The notes below the pieces were generated by a model that saw only the letters and a list, made by a program, of their open reading frames with translations, had not been told where the DNA came from and did no database searches. A program made the translations under genes and the position numbers. From the NCBI GenBank assembly GCA_037975125.1, contig CM075852.1, forward strand, positions 3,849,214 through 3,913,213: a stretch of 64,000 bases of DNA, given 5' to 3'. The stretch is from Latrodectus hesperus (Eukaryota; Arthropoda; Arachnida; Araneae; Theridiidae). Of the stretch, positions 22,676 to 45,336 are shown piece by piece. Positions within the stretch are counted from its first letter, which is position 1, and each line of letters begins with the position of its first letter.

Positions 22676-24479
22676 ATGGCAAAACATGAATACAAGGAAG
22701 CATTTTTAGAATTAGGTTTTACTTGCATTTATGATCGATGAGTGAACAAGCCGCAATGCGTGTTGTGCAGTGAAATATTAAGAAATGAATCGATGAAACC
22801 AAACAAACTTAAAAGACATTTTGATGCAAAACATAAAAATTTTTCCTTTGAGGGAAAAGATCGTACTTTTTCGAAAGAAAAGAAGCCCATTTAAAAAGAC
22901 AGCGTTTGGATGCACCAAGTAGTAATGATTTTATAAATTCTGCCAAACAAGCTACACTTGCTTCTTTTTATGTGGCTTGGCATATTGCAAGACAAAAGAA
23001 ACCCCATAATATTGCTGAAAAACTTATAAAACCTGCTGCCATTGACATGGCACGTATCATGTGCGGAGATGAAAGTTCAAAGAAATTACAAAAGATACCA
23101 TTATCAAATGATACAATTCATTTACGAATTAATGATATGTCAGTTGATATTAAGAATCAACTTATTTCTGCTATAAAAATTGCTGGTTTATTTAGTATTC
23201 AACTGGATGAAACGACAGATGTAAGTAAAGATGCTCAACTCATGGTTTACGTGCGGTATCCAGGTTTAACAGATATACAGGAGGACATTTTATTTTGCAA
23301 ACCAATGTCAACAACAACTAGAGGTGAAGATATTTTTCTTATGGTCGATTCGTTTTTTAAAGAAGAAGGATTAAATTGGAATCAGTGTTTCAGTATTTGC
23401 ACCGACGGTGCAGCTGCCATGACAGCATCTCAAAAGGGATTTTCGACAAGAGCAAAACAAATGAATCCACAAATTATATCGATTCATTGTTTGTTACATA
23501 GACAAAATCTTGCTTCAAAAAAATTATCACCCGAATTATGTATCGTTTTGGATGAAATTGTTGCGGTAGTCAATTTTATCAAATCAAGAGCTCTTAACTG
23601 TAGAATTTTCCGCGAACTGTGTTTCGAATTTGGTGCAGAATACGAACATTTATTATATTATTCTGAAGTTAGATGGCTGTCCCGGGGCAAAGTTGTTCAA
23701 AGAGTATTATCATTGCGGACAGAAGTCGAATTTTTTTGAGAGAAAAGAAACACCCATTAGCATCTAAATTCTCCGAGTTGAAGTGGATTACTCAAGTTGC
23801 TTATTTGTCAGATATTTTATTTGAAATAAATAATCTAAATACGTCTATGCAAGGACGTAATCATACTATTATTGAATTAACTGAAAAAATTACATGTTTT
23901 AAAAATAAACTCAAATTATGGAGAAATAAGGTTGAAGTAAAGAAACTTGCTTCATTCCCGACTCTTAATTTACTTGTTGAAGACAATAATATTGATATCA
24001 CAGATTTTGAAATACAGAAAATTATTATTAATCATTTAGAAAAACTAATAGCAGACTTTGATCGATATTTCCCTGCAGACGATGTTTTCAAATATAATTG
24101 GGTTCGAATGCCATTTAATTTTGATGTAAGTGATTTGCATGAGGAATTTGTTAATATTAATCAATTTCAAGAACAATTAATAGAAATACAAAGTGACCAA
24201 GCACTTCGATACAATTTCTACAAAAACACTGAATCTTTATGTGCTTTCTGGTTAAAATTAAAAACCGAAAAGTCAATAATTGTTAAAGAAGCCCTAAAAG
24301 TATTATTGCCCTTTTCAACAACATATATGTGTGAGGCTGGTTTTTCGGCTCTGTGTGTAATCAAAAACAATTACCGGAACAAGTTAAATCCTGAAATAGA
24401 TATAAGGTGCTCCTTGACAAGCATTCAACCGAGGTTTGAAGATCTTTCAAAATGTATTCAAGCACAAGGTTCTCATTAA
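22676..24479 (+). pseudogene. hAT transposase, ZBED/FAM200-like, frameshifted
   Basis: This encodes a hAT-family transposase that would bind the element ends and cut and paste it. A BED-type zinc finger is recognisable at 22753-22835 (CVLC ... HFDAKH). The catalytic core has LDETTDVS near 23203 and CTDGAAAM near 23398, two expected acidic residues. A C-terminal dimerisation region with CEAGFSAL lies near 24330. Damage: an in-frame TGA at 22739; a frame change near 22892, where the C-terminal frame resumes as KRQRLDAPSS; and another in a T7 run near 23735. Open segments are 22906-23739 and 23673-24479. The closest families I recognise are ZBED5/SCAND3/FAM200-like proteins derived from Charlie-type hATs. 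Confidence 0.88.
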
Positions 24480-24797
24480 AACTGTATGACTTGCATTTAA
24501 AATTTAAAAGACTTAACATATGTATTGATATTTCTTTTTTTTTTTTAGGAATAAGTTAAAATGTCAATTATTTTCAAAAAGTTATAAATATATTTTAATT
24601 TGGTCAATAAAAATTATTAAAAACACTTGTGATTATTAATTAAATTTTCCTTGGATCGAAAAGTACTTTTGTTTATCTTTATTATTAAAAAAATAAATAA
24701 AAAATTTGTAAGTTAAAAAAATCATCATCGTAGGATTGAAGATTTTTTAAAAATACGATCTAAAATAAAGCAATGAAAAAAATTTGACTTTTTTTTG

Positions 24798-24859
24798 GGT
24801 CGCGACATGAACATATTTCTCAAATTTGGGTCGCGGCTTAAAAAGGTTAAGAACCACTG
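24798..24859. repeat. hAT right terminal inverted repeat
   Basis: The stretch contains GGGTCGCGAC and GGGTCGCGGC and ends GGTTAAGAACCACTG, the reverse complement of the left end with minor changes. It is followed by the second ATTTAATT. Confidence 0.85.
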
Positions 24860-24867
24860 ATTTAATT
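24860..24867. repeat. 8-bp target-site duplication, right copy
   Basis: ATTTAATT matches 20200-20207 and resumes the interrupted LINE reading frame. Confidence 0.9.
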
Positions 24868-25323
24868 CATGTAGAAATAAATGCCGATGTGTGAAACTTG
24901 TGTCTCCGATACGAAGGCGAGTCAATCTAACTTCAGAACTTCGTAACAATAAAACTGATAATGAGGTGAGGAATAAGAGAATGGTATGTAGTTTGTTGGC
25001 TATCTGCAAGTTCCACGATTCCTGCCGAATATTATGTATGAATCTCTTTATAGCCTTTCTCTCATCAGAGAGCGGAACCAATAGTAAAACTGGATCTGCT
25101 GCAGCCTTTGCAGCTGCGTCCGCTATCTCATTTCCTCCAAGACCCATGTGTCGTGGTATTCAGCAAAATATACTATTTCATACCTCTTGCCAGCAAGAGA
25201 ACTCAATGCTCTGAAAATTCTTGGCACAACAGGATGGCAGGTGAAGCTATTATTTCTCAATGCTTCTATAATACCCATGCTGTCAGTGTATATACAATAT
25301 TGATTACAACCATCTGAAATCAC
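24868..25323 (-). pseudogene. LINE ORF2 RNase H domain fragment
   Basis: The minus strand encodes an RNase H domain in two frames. The upstream piece has YTDSMGIIEALRN (catalytic Asp), from about 25323 down to 25125. The downstream piece has GLGGNEIADAAAKAA (the conserved GNEXAD block with a catalytic Asp), from 25147 down to 24868. A frameshift near 25130-25147 separates them. RSSEVRLTRLRIG follows, a segment that normally precedes the C-terminal zinc motif. That motif is found across the hAT insertion at 20041-20207. The reverse transcriptase is absent. The protein is non-functional. Confidence 0.78.
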
Positions 25324-25345
25324 ACTCTGAAGCGTGTAGTAGACG

Positions 25346-27030
25346 GGTTTTAGTATATATTTGCGGTAAATTAATTTACAAGTGGAATTGGAGGTAAAAT
25401 ATTTTAAATGCTTCTAAATAGAAAAAGTAAAAATTAAAAAAAAAAAAAGATTGATAGACGCAGTGGTAATTTTCCCTTTCAATGACCGTAAGGCAATCGG
25501 CACTTTGTGAGGCACAATTGTTAAAATATAACTCAATAACACCCCTGGATAAATCTACATCGAATTTCTCTTCTTGCGATTAAGCACCCTTATATCCTTG
25601 TTTTTAAACGTAAAATGGTTGTTTCTTTCATTACAGTTGAGATCCTGAGTAGACCACTTTATTACGATTCTCATTGGTTTAAAATATCCATGACGTCAGA
25701 TAACGTTTCATCTACGTCATATCATATTGAAACGACATCGTCGATCCGACTTGTCGACGAATTTGCAAAGCGAAGTTCACCATAGAATGTCTGAAAATAT
25801 TGCTGAAGTTCATTTTGTTAATAAAACAATTTCTTATATAAAGGCCAACGGATTGGTTTGAGAATCCGTTTTCCATTGATTCAAGCCATTTAACACGTTG
25901 ACAATAGAACAGAGGAGAAAGCAAAACGTAAAAGACAAGTCAAAACATCCACATTATGGTTAGTTTAAATCAGCAAATTCAATTTTTCAAAAAAGGATTC
26001 AAATTTTTTTAAAATTTCGTTAATTCATAAAATTTTAAATTAATAATTTCAATATTTGTAAACAATCTCTTTTGAATCTTAATGATATCAGGAACTTTAA
26101 ATAAAATGGGAAATACCTGATTTTTCAAAATTTTATTTAAATTTTAACTAGATATTGAAACGAGCTTTTAATCTCCTTAAATATATTTGAATGGATTAGT
26201 AAATGAAAATATAAATCAAGATTTGTATTCTTTTCAGACTTTTTTATCCATGATTGTGTGAATTGCATATAAAGATATATATATTAAGTGATATTTTGTT
26301 TAAAACGTATTATGAAATAACTATATGGGAAAAATTTTATCAAACACTAGTTTAAATTCAACAATTAAGTATATACATAATTAGTCATTTACATTTTTAT
26401 GTAAATAAAATTACTCTGAGACCAAAAATAGTGAAAACAATTCAATCACTATAGAAGTATATATCATTTTTCTAAATGCAGTTTTTGTTTTACATGTGTG
26501 ACATTTTGTTAAAAAAAGTTTAAAGATCGGTTTATCTATTTGTAAAAAAATTCTTTTTCACGTTTCAAAACTAAAATATTCCTATTTGTTTTTACATGAT
26601 TTTTTTTTAAATTTTCTAAGTATTAATATAGTAAAGAACACAGTAATCCCACAAAAAATATCTACTTTTCTGCAAATTTTCAAAAATTGCACAAAAAACA
26701 TTTTATATTTCAGCTACTAATAGTTAAAATAACAATGTATGTTACAATTAAAATTAAACAATAATTTAGAATAAAATTATATTATCAACAAAGATATACA
26801 ATTTCACGAATAGGAAATTTTCAAGACGACAAATCAATTAAACTTTCGGAATATTATTCATTCATTTCCTTAAAATTACTCAGAAACTATTGAGAACGAA
26901 TCGGGGACTCAGATTAAATAAAAATTATGTTCGCATTGCCAAAGAAAGAGTATTATTATAGATTCAGTTTCAAAACATCGCTAAATTTATTGAGAAATAA
27001 ATTAAACTAAGTTTCTTAAATAAGTTATAC
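25346..27030. other. AT-rich DNA without recognisable genes
   Basis: Composition is somewhat less AT-rich at 25490-25930 but I recognise no motif there. The minus-strand frame at 25712-25924 has no visible family features. Confidence 0.5.
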
Positions 27031-27353
27031 ACAGTCCAGTCACATTAATGTGACTACGACGTACTTTTGACGTCGACGTTAAATAATATATCACAGAAGG
27101 CAGGCGGTAGTACAGTGCGGTTGAGCATATATAAAGAGTGTATGAGGGTTTCGGGAAAACATTGCTATCATTGACATAATGCGGAATGGAGCGATTTATT
27201 CAACGTCTAAAATAACATGATCATTGAATTTTGGACCAAGGGTAGAAGCATATCCGAAACGAATAAGTTAGTGTAAGGATCACGTGCATCCGTGATACCA
27301 GTATACTGTGCACAGCAAATTGGATCTGTCCAGAATCAGCGACGTAGCAAATG

Positions 27354-27634
27354 CGGTTGCTGTTGCACCCCTGTTACAAATCCTGAATTATTTCTACCAG
27401 TTACATGGATGCAGTCGAGTAGTCTTCGAGATTTTGAAGCAGGGTCCAAACAGGAGTACTCCATACTTGGCCTGCCACTCCCAAATGTATCATTTTACTT
27501 GGAGGACATTGCGACAACGACATACTTAACATGCTGTTGCCGCCTTTAGCCAACAGGACGGACCTTCGGTAAGGCCAAGATTCGAACTCACTACCTTTGT
27601 ATAGTGAGAACGATGCCCTAACTAACAGGCCACC
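27354..27634 (-). mobile_element. tRNA-derived SINE inside the Tc1-like element
   Basis: Read on the minus strand, it starts at 27634 with GGTGGCCTGTTAGTTAGGGC (A-box region) and has a B-box-like GAGTTCGAATCTTGG about 45 nt later. A tail of about 200 bp follows. GCAAATG occurs at 27347-27353 and 27635-27641, a plausible 7-bp target-site duplication. The tail (GGACCCTGCTTC ... TGCATCCATGTAACTGGTA ... GGTGCAACAGCAACC) also occurs at 45052-45336, so both belong to one SINE family. The open frames over this region are shadows. Confidence 0.75.
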
Positions 27635-27704
27635 GCAAATGATTTCAAGTGTGGTGCACCACGAGCCATAAATGACAGTGTTAAATGATAGCTGTGGAGA
27701 AGCG

Positions 27705-27850
<146 letters not shown>

Positions 27851-27869
27851 CATTTGGTAAATCATTTGG

Positions 27870-28071
<202 letters not shown>

Positions 28072-28076
28072 ATATA

Positions 28077-28135
28077 TTATAATAATAATAATATATATAT
28101 ATATATATTATTATTATTATTATTATTATTATTAT
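28077..28135. repeat. Palindromic (AAT)n(AT)n(ATT)n array
   Basis: Four or five ATA/AAT units, then (AT)n, then about nine ATT units form a nearly perfect mirror-complement palindrome of about 58 bp. Confidence 0.85.
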
Positions 28136-28136
28136 C

Positions 28137-30807
28137 AGCACTCATAAAATAAATCCTTCGCATTGAAACAAATTAATACAGCATAAAACGTAGGTAAAAC
28201 CAAGTATTTTATACTAATATACCTTTGCTAGTTTTTTAATTTTTTTTTTCAAAATTGACAGAAAAATATTATGAAACTGGCCCATGTATATTTTATAGTT
28301 CGGAAAGCAATATTATTTGAATATTAAAATAATTGTTTTAAAATTACACACTTTAAATTAAAAATATATACTTCATTAAAATAAGTGCTAATATTCTTTA
28401 AACTCTAAAAACATTTTAACAAATTAATTTTGAGAGTTCAGCTGACTAAAAATTATTTTTACAAGTACATGGTAATAAAATAATCACACAAAACTAGAAG
28501 TAATAACATCCTAGACTAGTTTTTTGGTTCATAGGAAAATAAACAAACATTTTTTTTATTGTTGCACTAGAAACGGTTGAATTTTTGAATTAAAAATTCG
28601 TGTTGCCACATGGTCATGCCATAGATCAATAAGTTTTTAAAATATTTTTCTATTATATTTTTTTACTAATTATTTATGACGAATTGACAGTTTTCATTAA
28701 ATTAATTTCTTTAATGTTTAGATACATATTAATTTCAAAAATGATAAGATTTGATAAAACTTAATGAATTACAGAATTATATTTGCTGAGTCAAAATAAA
28801 TTAAGTTTTTTAGATTCAACATTACATATTATACATAGTATAACAAAAGCATTAAACTTCTGATACGCTTATTTTCTTTCTTACAGGTTCCATGATATGA
28901 AGGTAGAGAATTTTGATTTAGATAGAGAAATTTCTAATCTTTCTACCTAATAATCTAATGTATTATTTACCACTTAGAAAGCACTGAAATATAGCAGTGA
29001 TGTCTTGAAAAAGAATGTTATAAAATAATCTAGCATTCAAATACATAACTTGCTGATCGAAAATTTGAAATCATTTTAAGAAAATCTATGTGCCTTGACT
29101 TGGTTAAATGATTCTTTAATATCAGTTCTGTGTATTTCTATTTAGATTTGTAAACATTTATTAATTTATGTATAATCGTGCAATCGTGCAGAGATGAACT
29201 TCGTCTATACTGGTAAAATTGGGAAAAGATGGTATGTAATTTAAATAATGTAACTCTTTTTTAATCCTTGGGAAATAAAATGATAAGTATTTTTAAGGAT
29301 GTTATTTTCCAAAATATATAGGAGATCTCTCAAATTCACCAATTAATTAATGAATATATAACTAAATAATTATATTGGGAAATTAAAGAAGGCTATATAA
29401 TTAAGATTTTTTCTTTGTTCATCGAGAAGTATTCTTTCTAAAAAATATACTTCTTTCAGGGAATCATCTGTGTTTGTCCTCTGCTATAAAAACAGACTAT
29501 AAAACAAAACAGTTGAGCCCGATTCACCTACAGAAGACTTACGGATTTACGATCTTCGATCGTAAAACCTATGGAATGAAACTTCTTTTTCGGTGATTCA
29601 GTTAAAAATAACTGTTCTTGTAGCGATAGTCATACTAGTTTCAGTAAAATTTTCTGCACGAATCAGCAAAGTATTGAAATAACAAAATACGAACAGCTAA
29701 CAGAAGAGAAACTTCAACTGAAAGTGATTTCGTTGCACTTCTTTTGTTATGGAGTCAAACTTTCTCCAAACAACTTAGTATTTTCAATTCGTAATAAGGC
29801 TTTACGCAGCTTATTAAAATTTAATACTCGTTAAAAAGAAGCATCAGATAAAATTAACAATATAAGATTAGGGATAAAAAATCTGTTATATTAACAATTT
29901 TTTTACAAAAATGCACCAAATGTAATTGTTAAGTATGCAAATTATACTTCCATAAACTGTGCAGTATATGTAGAAAAATATAGATACATTTTGTAAGAAA
30001 ATGTTTAAATCGAACAAATTATATCTCATTACATAAAATATAATTTTCTTATTTTGAAAGCATCCATATTTATTGATCAAATAAATTGAGTTAGATAAAT
30101 GCAATGCTTTTACAGATACTAATAATTTCTGCTGACTAGAATACTAAATTCATTCATCCAGCATATTAGTCAAAATTGCAGTCAAATAGTGTAATGAGTA
30201 TTTAAATTTAACATACTCTTTTAATGCCTTTTCTTATCAGTGGTTCAATGATTATTTGGATTTTACAAAACATTGTAAGAACTTTGCATGACTTCTCAGC
30301 AAGATGGCTTTCAGCTAGATCAGCACTACTGAATTAACACATATAAATGTAGTTAAAGTAAATTGAACTCTTAAATTCAGTATTCATTTATAAATAGGCT
30401 TCTAAAACTCAAGTTTCTGTACGTATTATGAGTCAGAAATGTAAAGAAATTTAATAGGAACTAAGAAATCTACTTTTATCAAGAAGCTTTCTAAGTAAAC
30501 CCACTCAGGGTTGTACAAAACTGACCACAACCAATATTAACCTGCTATTTAATAGCTGGAACAATGGGGACAGACGTCTTGAAGATGCTGGATGTAACTA
30601 CAGGAAGACTTCTAACTGCACTTGTGTAAGAGAATCACGATTCCAACCAGCAAAGTGCATGTAAATCAACAAATATTATACTCAGAAATTTAAAAAAAGC
30701 TTTAAGTTATACTCTATTAATTTAAAATTTATCAAATACTAGATAATAAACACAAATTTCTTAGTACAAATTCAGTGCATTTCACTTTTCCTTCACTTTT
30801 TCTTTTA
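28137..30807. other. AT-rich DNA, mostly featureless
   Basis: I see no gene. A perfect 9-bp inverted repeat with a 3-base loop (TTTACGATC, TTC, GATCGTAAA) lies at 29546-29566. A GC-richer patch at about 30525-30665 looks like an unclassified dispersed-repeat fragment, but I could not define its ends. Confidence 0.45.
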
Positions 30808-30819
30808 CAAAGAAATATT
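30808..30819. repeat. 12-bp target-site duplication, left copy
   Basis: CAAAGAAATATT occurs here and at 31121-31132 around the SINE. Confidence 0.85.
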
Positions 30820-31120
30820 TTTTCAACGGTGGGCACATGGGTGACGAACCCTTTGCCACAACTAGACTATAAACTGCTACTCACGCCAGCAGGCATCTGA
30901 GAACCAAGTCACGGAGGCGAGTAGCGTTGCCCGGGCCATATCATCACAAACCCGTTTATAGGGTGGGCCACATTCATACATCATCACAGAAGAAAGGACA
31001 CAGAAACACAGAGAGAACAGAGAAAGAAAGTAACATCCATGCTCGAATTGGGATTTGAACCCGGGGCCCACAGCTCAAGAGTCAGGAACGCTAACCACTC
31101 AGCCTTCGGTTGGCTTTTGC
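30820..31120 (-). mobile_element. Complete tRNA-derived SINE
   Basis: This 301-bp GC-rich unit lies between perfect 12-bp duplications (CAAAGAAATATT). On the minus strand the head reads as a tRNA. The A box TGGTTAGCGTTCC lies about 25 nt from the start (31120), and the B box GGGTTCAAATCCC lies about 60 nt from the start. These are very close to the polymerase III consensus. A unique body of about 200 nt follows and ends in a short A run (TTTT at 30820-30823 on the plus strand). The preserved promoter boxes and TSD suggest a fairly recent copy. The frame at 30877-31071 is not a gene. The source tRNA cannot be named with confidence. Confidence 0.9.
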
Positions 31121-31132
31121 CAAAGAAATATT
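31121..31132. repeat. 12-bp target-site duplication, right copy
   Basis: This is the second copy of CAAAGAAATATT. Confidence 0.85.
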
Positions 31133-33540
31133 AATAATAAATTTATTTTTTAAATATTTATTTTTGACACAACAGAGTGGATAGTCTAACTGATAAAATC
31201 TATTGTACAATATTTTATGACATTCACTACATTCTTATCTCCATATATGATATTTTATAGATAGCATTCCATAATCAAATTTTGCACAAAGAAGAAACCT
31301 AGAAAACTTTCAAATTTCCATCCCGATAAACTGACATACAGAAAGCACAAAATCAATGATTCAATCATCATTTATTATTTTTTTCAATAACTGAGATCCA
31401 TCTCGGAATATTCCATTCAGGTGAATGTGCAGTCTTACAACTGGCTTACAAGTATTCCATTGTAATTTCAATTATTTCCAATATAAAAATAATGAAATTT
31501 TCGCAATCAGCAAATGTAAGCCTGTGTCATAGCAATGTGGTTCTATGTATCAACATAGAAGTGACAACTACAGACATTTAATCTTTTCTTGCTGTCAATA
31601 CTGTAACTTATTTTGTTATATAACTAATATTATTGTTTTGAAGTTGTTGGAGGCTTGTTAAACATCATACATCATTTCCCAGACATAACACATGAAGCTG
31701 TTTCATGCACCATGGGGGATCATACTGATCGATAAGCCACTAATTTTGCACCATACACACAATGATGTTAAGTGCTTGCAATCATATTTGCTAAGAAGAA
31801 TTCATTTATCTTATATCCTAATTATACTATCTTAGTTTCATGAAAATGAATGCGATTAAAATATCTTATTTAACTATCTTAGCTTCATGAAAATGAATGC
31901 GTGTTAATTTGCAAGTGTGGTTTAAACATGTAGAACAATATTGAATATTTCCATGTCCGTTAGTTACGTTCTATGTAGCTGTAGACACATCATACTTACC
32001 TTGATGGTAACATTTATTATGTCGTAAAAATCGATTGAAACAAAAAAGTTCTTTTTAAAATATTTGCTTTTAATCTCACAAATAAACAGTGCCATTTCTT
32101 GAGGAGATCACTCATAATGGCTGAAGTGACAATTGAAATTAAAAAAAGACTGAACCATTTGGAATACTCATACATTTTTGATACACTAACATTGATATTT
32201 GGGTAATAGAATGTGAGATGACGAATTTTTTAATATCAGCTTTACTCTAGATATTTTGAGTAAATACTTAACAAGCCAAAAAATATTGATCATAATCTTG
32301 ATCAAGAATGCTATATTTTTACAGCGCAATAAGATTTTAATTTATTTCTTCCTTAGGGTTACACTATTTAGGACTATTTCTCATTCTTTGAACTCTCCTT
32401 TTTTTGATACTCAAGTCTTTAAGAACTTTATTCATGTATTGTAGATTAGTGGATTTGGTCATTCAATAAATCTTAAAAACAGCAATAGATTATGGCTAAT
32501 AAGAATATATTTCATTGGAAAATTCGAATAATTATATCCTTACATAGATTTATTCAAGCACCTTTCTAATTGATCGAGTTGATCAATTATTGTGTTTGTG
32601 TGTGACACGGGGTATTTATAATGTAAATATGCTGTAAAGTGTTTAATTTTACATTATATTATATTTATTTAAATTATTATTTATAAAAAATAATATTTTA
32701 TGTAATATCAAAGCAGAGAATTACTTACTTCACTAAGATCAATATTTTTTTTAAATAATAATTACTACAACATTTTTATCGTTGTTAAAATGAAAATTGA
32801 TGAATGATTATTAATGATATATACTTTTGAATAACATTATCAAACTCATTAAAATAAAAGTCATATTTTTAAAGTTAAACTAAAAATATAATTAAGCACA
32901 TGTTTTTAAAATTAAACTAAAAATTATTATTAAATTGTTACAAAAACTGCATACTGTCACATATTGAGTACCTGTCACAAAAGAGTGACATTTGAAATTA
33001 TTTCTATTTACTTTTTTCACATTATTTTCTATCTACATTTGAATTACCTGGAATTTTACAGCAAACTGTAAATAATGTCACATAATTATTACAGTATTTC
33101 ATAATAATAATACTCAAGAAATATATTTATTTTTTATGTATGATATAAACTTGCTAAATTATAGTTGGATGTATGATTTCTATAAAGCAACTAACACACT
33201 CATGTTACAATATCATAAATATGCATATTTTTATTATGAGATAAATTTGTATGATAAAAATTTCTGTTTTTATTTACGCTTTTTACATATATATTCAGTG
33301 TATATACTTTCATACATGAGTCAATAGTTTTTGTTGATAAAAACTTCCATAAACTCATTTTTTAAGGACAATAAATATTCTAAACACGTCTAGTAAAAGT
33401 ATCATACATTCATTTTATCTGAGCTAATGTTTAATATTTTAAAATTCCACTCAGAAATACTTTCTATCCAATAACATACTTAAATATAGAAGTTCTTGAA
33501 GACTAAATTTTTATTTTCATCGAGTTTGTTGATCAAGATA
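31133..33540. other. AT-rich DNA without recognisable genes
   Basis: I see no supported gene. A 29-bp direct repeat with one mismatch (31826-31854 and 31873-31901, period 47) is a small local duplication. Confidence 0.5.
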
Positions 33541-33905
33541 TTGAGATCATACAGCCGAGATAGTCTCGATGACAGGTCGCAATGGAATGTATGAACTTCT
33601 ATCTCGCCAGCGTCTGCATCTCACCCAAGCGTCCTCGAATAGATTAATCGCACGAGATTTGACAGATTTCGCCCATGCCTGATGCCCATTGCTATTCAAA
33701 AATGAAGTCTTGGCTGCCGTCACCATTTATCAAAGGGTTTCCTGAACCATGACCGTCGGAAATGTTTGCGCCCCGATATAAAATGCATGACCATATAACA
33801 AGACGGACAACGCCCATTTGAGGAGAGTATGATAATAAGGGACGCTTCGGTGAGTGATTGTAGAATTGCTCTGAAATGTTCTCAATCATCGCTGGAAGAA
33901 CCCCC
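33541..33905. other. GC-richer island of unknown origin
   Basis: This stretch is clearly less AT-rich than its surroundings and contains many CpG-bearing hexamers. Its longest frame (minus, 33692-33907, 71 residues) contains GHGSGNPLINGDGSQDF, which I do not recognise with confidence. The block has sharp compositional edges, so it is probably a fragment of a mobile element or an old retrocopy. No TSD or inverted repeat is visible. Confidence 0.4.
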
Positions 33906-44444
<10,539 letters not shown>

Positions 44445-44505
44445 TAATGATAGGATTCATTTTTGTGATAGAATTCATTAGTAACAAAAATGAATCCTGT
44501 CATTA
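44445..44505. repeat. 22-bp inverted repeat, part of a locally repeated motif
   Basis: TAATGATAGGATTCATTTTT at 44445 pairs with the complement of 44484-44505 with one mismatch and a 17-base spacer. Related sequence (AAAATGAAT, then a TGTCATTAA-CCACAACAT motif) recurs at about 44655-44735, so a unit of about 200 bp may be partly duplicated here. Confidence 0.7.
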
Positions 44506-45051
44506 AACCACAACATCCATCCCAAAATTAACGGAGCCTGGGAAAACTATGTATTAAATTGCTTATAGGGGAATCCTCCAAAAAACAAGGATCGTTAAGT
44601 TATTAAAAACACAGTATTTATTAAAAAATGAATCTTCTCTTTAATTCCCTAATTCACAAAAATGAATGCTGTAATTAAGTCACTTACATAAAACTAATCA
44701 TGTCATTAAGCCACAACATTCATGTCAAAATGTAGTACGATTGAAAAAGCAATATGTCGACTGAATTTAAATACTAGAATTTTTTGAAGCTAAATGGAAA
44801 TTGTGGAGACCAATCTAAAGCAGGAGGCGTTTAATATATTCTGGTTGAATTGACTTGGTTCCTCAAATACCCGCTTCAACTGAATAAATGTTCGATCAAT
44901 TCTTTAGTGAAACGTTTAACAGTTCAGAGTTTGCTTATAGAAAATTCCACATTTTATCTAATCAGAAAGAGCTTTTTGACGATAAGTGTTTCTGAAGTAA
45001 GGAAGAAATGGAGAATGCAATTTGTTTCACATGAACTAGTAAGACAAAAGA

Positions 45052-45336
45052 GGTTGTTGTTGCACCAGCATATTTATCTGCAGATATCCCAGAATTGAGC
45101 TCTTACCAGTTAGATGGAAGCAGCCAAGATTCTTTATAATTTAGAAGCAGGGACCAAACAGAGAACAACTCAATACTCTTGACTTACCACCTTATATGGA
45201 TTATTTCCCTTGGAAGATATTATATCATCAGTGAAATCAAACGCCATCAATGATAACGACAGATCTTTGGTTATGGATGGATTCAAAATTTTATCTTAAG
45301 ATAATGAGAACAATGCATTAACTAGGGGGTCACGGG
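45052..45336 (-). mobile_element. Old copy of the tRNA-derived SINE seen at 27354
   Basis: The minus strand starts near 45336 (GTGACCCCCTAGTTAATGCA) and ends near 45052 (GGTGCAACAACAACC). Along its length it shares blocks with the SINE at 27354-27634, such as GGTCCCTGCTTCTAAATT, TGCTTCCATCTAACTGGTA and GGTGCAACA-CAACC. The tRNA-like head is strongly eroded and I could not find a target-site duplication, so this copy is older. The open frame at 44850-45098 overlaps only its tail and is not a gene. Confidence 0.7.

Larger units (their letters stand above)
20208..24859 (+). mobile_element. hAT transposon (ZBED/Charlie-like), decayed
   Basis: The termini begin CAGCGGTTCTTAACC on the left and CAGTGGTTCTTAACC on the right (reverse complement). 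Both continue into GGGTCGCGACCC-like sequence. ATTTAATT is duplicated on both sides. The 4652-bp element has a GC-richer 5' region (20208 to about 20640), an inserted LINE fragment (about 20641-22577), and a damaged transposase gene on the plus strand (22676-24479). It then has an AT-rich 3' region ending in the right inverted repeat. The transposase has at least one stop and two frameshifts, so the copy is inactive. Confidence 0.9.
19740..25345 (-). mobile_element. 5'-truncated LINE, split by a hAT transposon
   Basis: On the minus strand this is the 3' end of a non-LTR retrotransposon: the RNase H domain and C-terminal zinc motif of ORF2 (24868-25345, then 20041-20207), followed by a 3' untranslated region that includes a (TA)n array at 19914-19994. 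A GC-richer patch at about 19740-19815 probably belongs to it. The hAT element at 20208-24859 interrupts the coding sequence; removing it together with one copy of its 8-bp duplication restores continuous reading. The endonuclease and reverse transcriptase are missing, as expected for 5' truncation near 25345. The exact ends are uncertain because I found no TSD. The family is an I/Jockey/R1-like RNase H-bearing LINE. Confidence 0.7.

Noticed and set aside
22578..22728. N-terminal extension of the LINE ORF1 frame
   Set aside because: These codons are antisense to hAT transposase sequence and are open only by chance.
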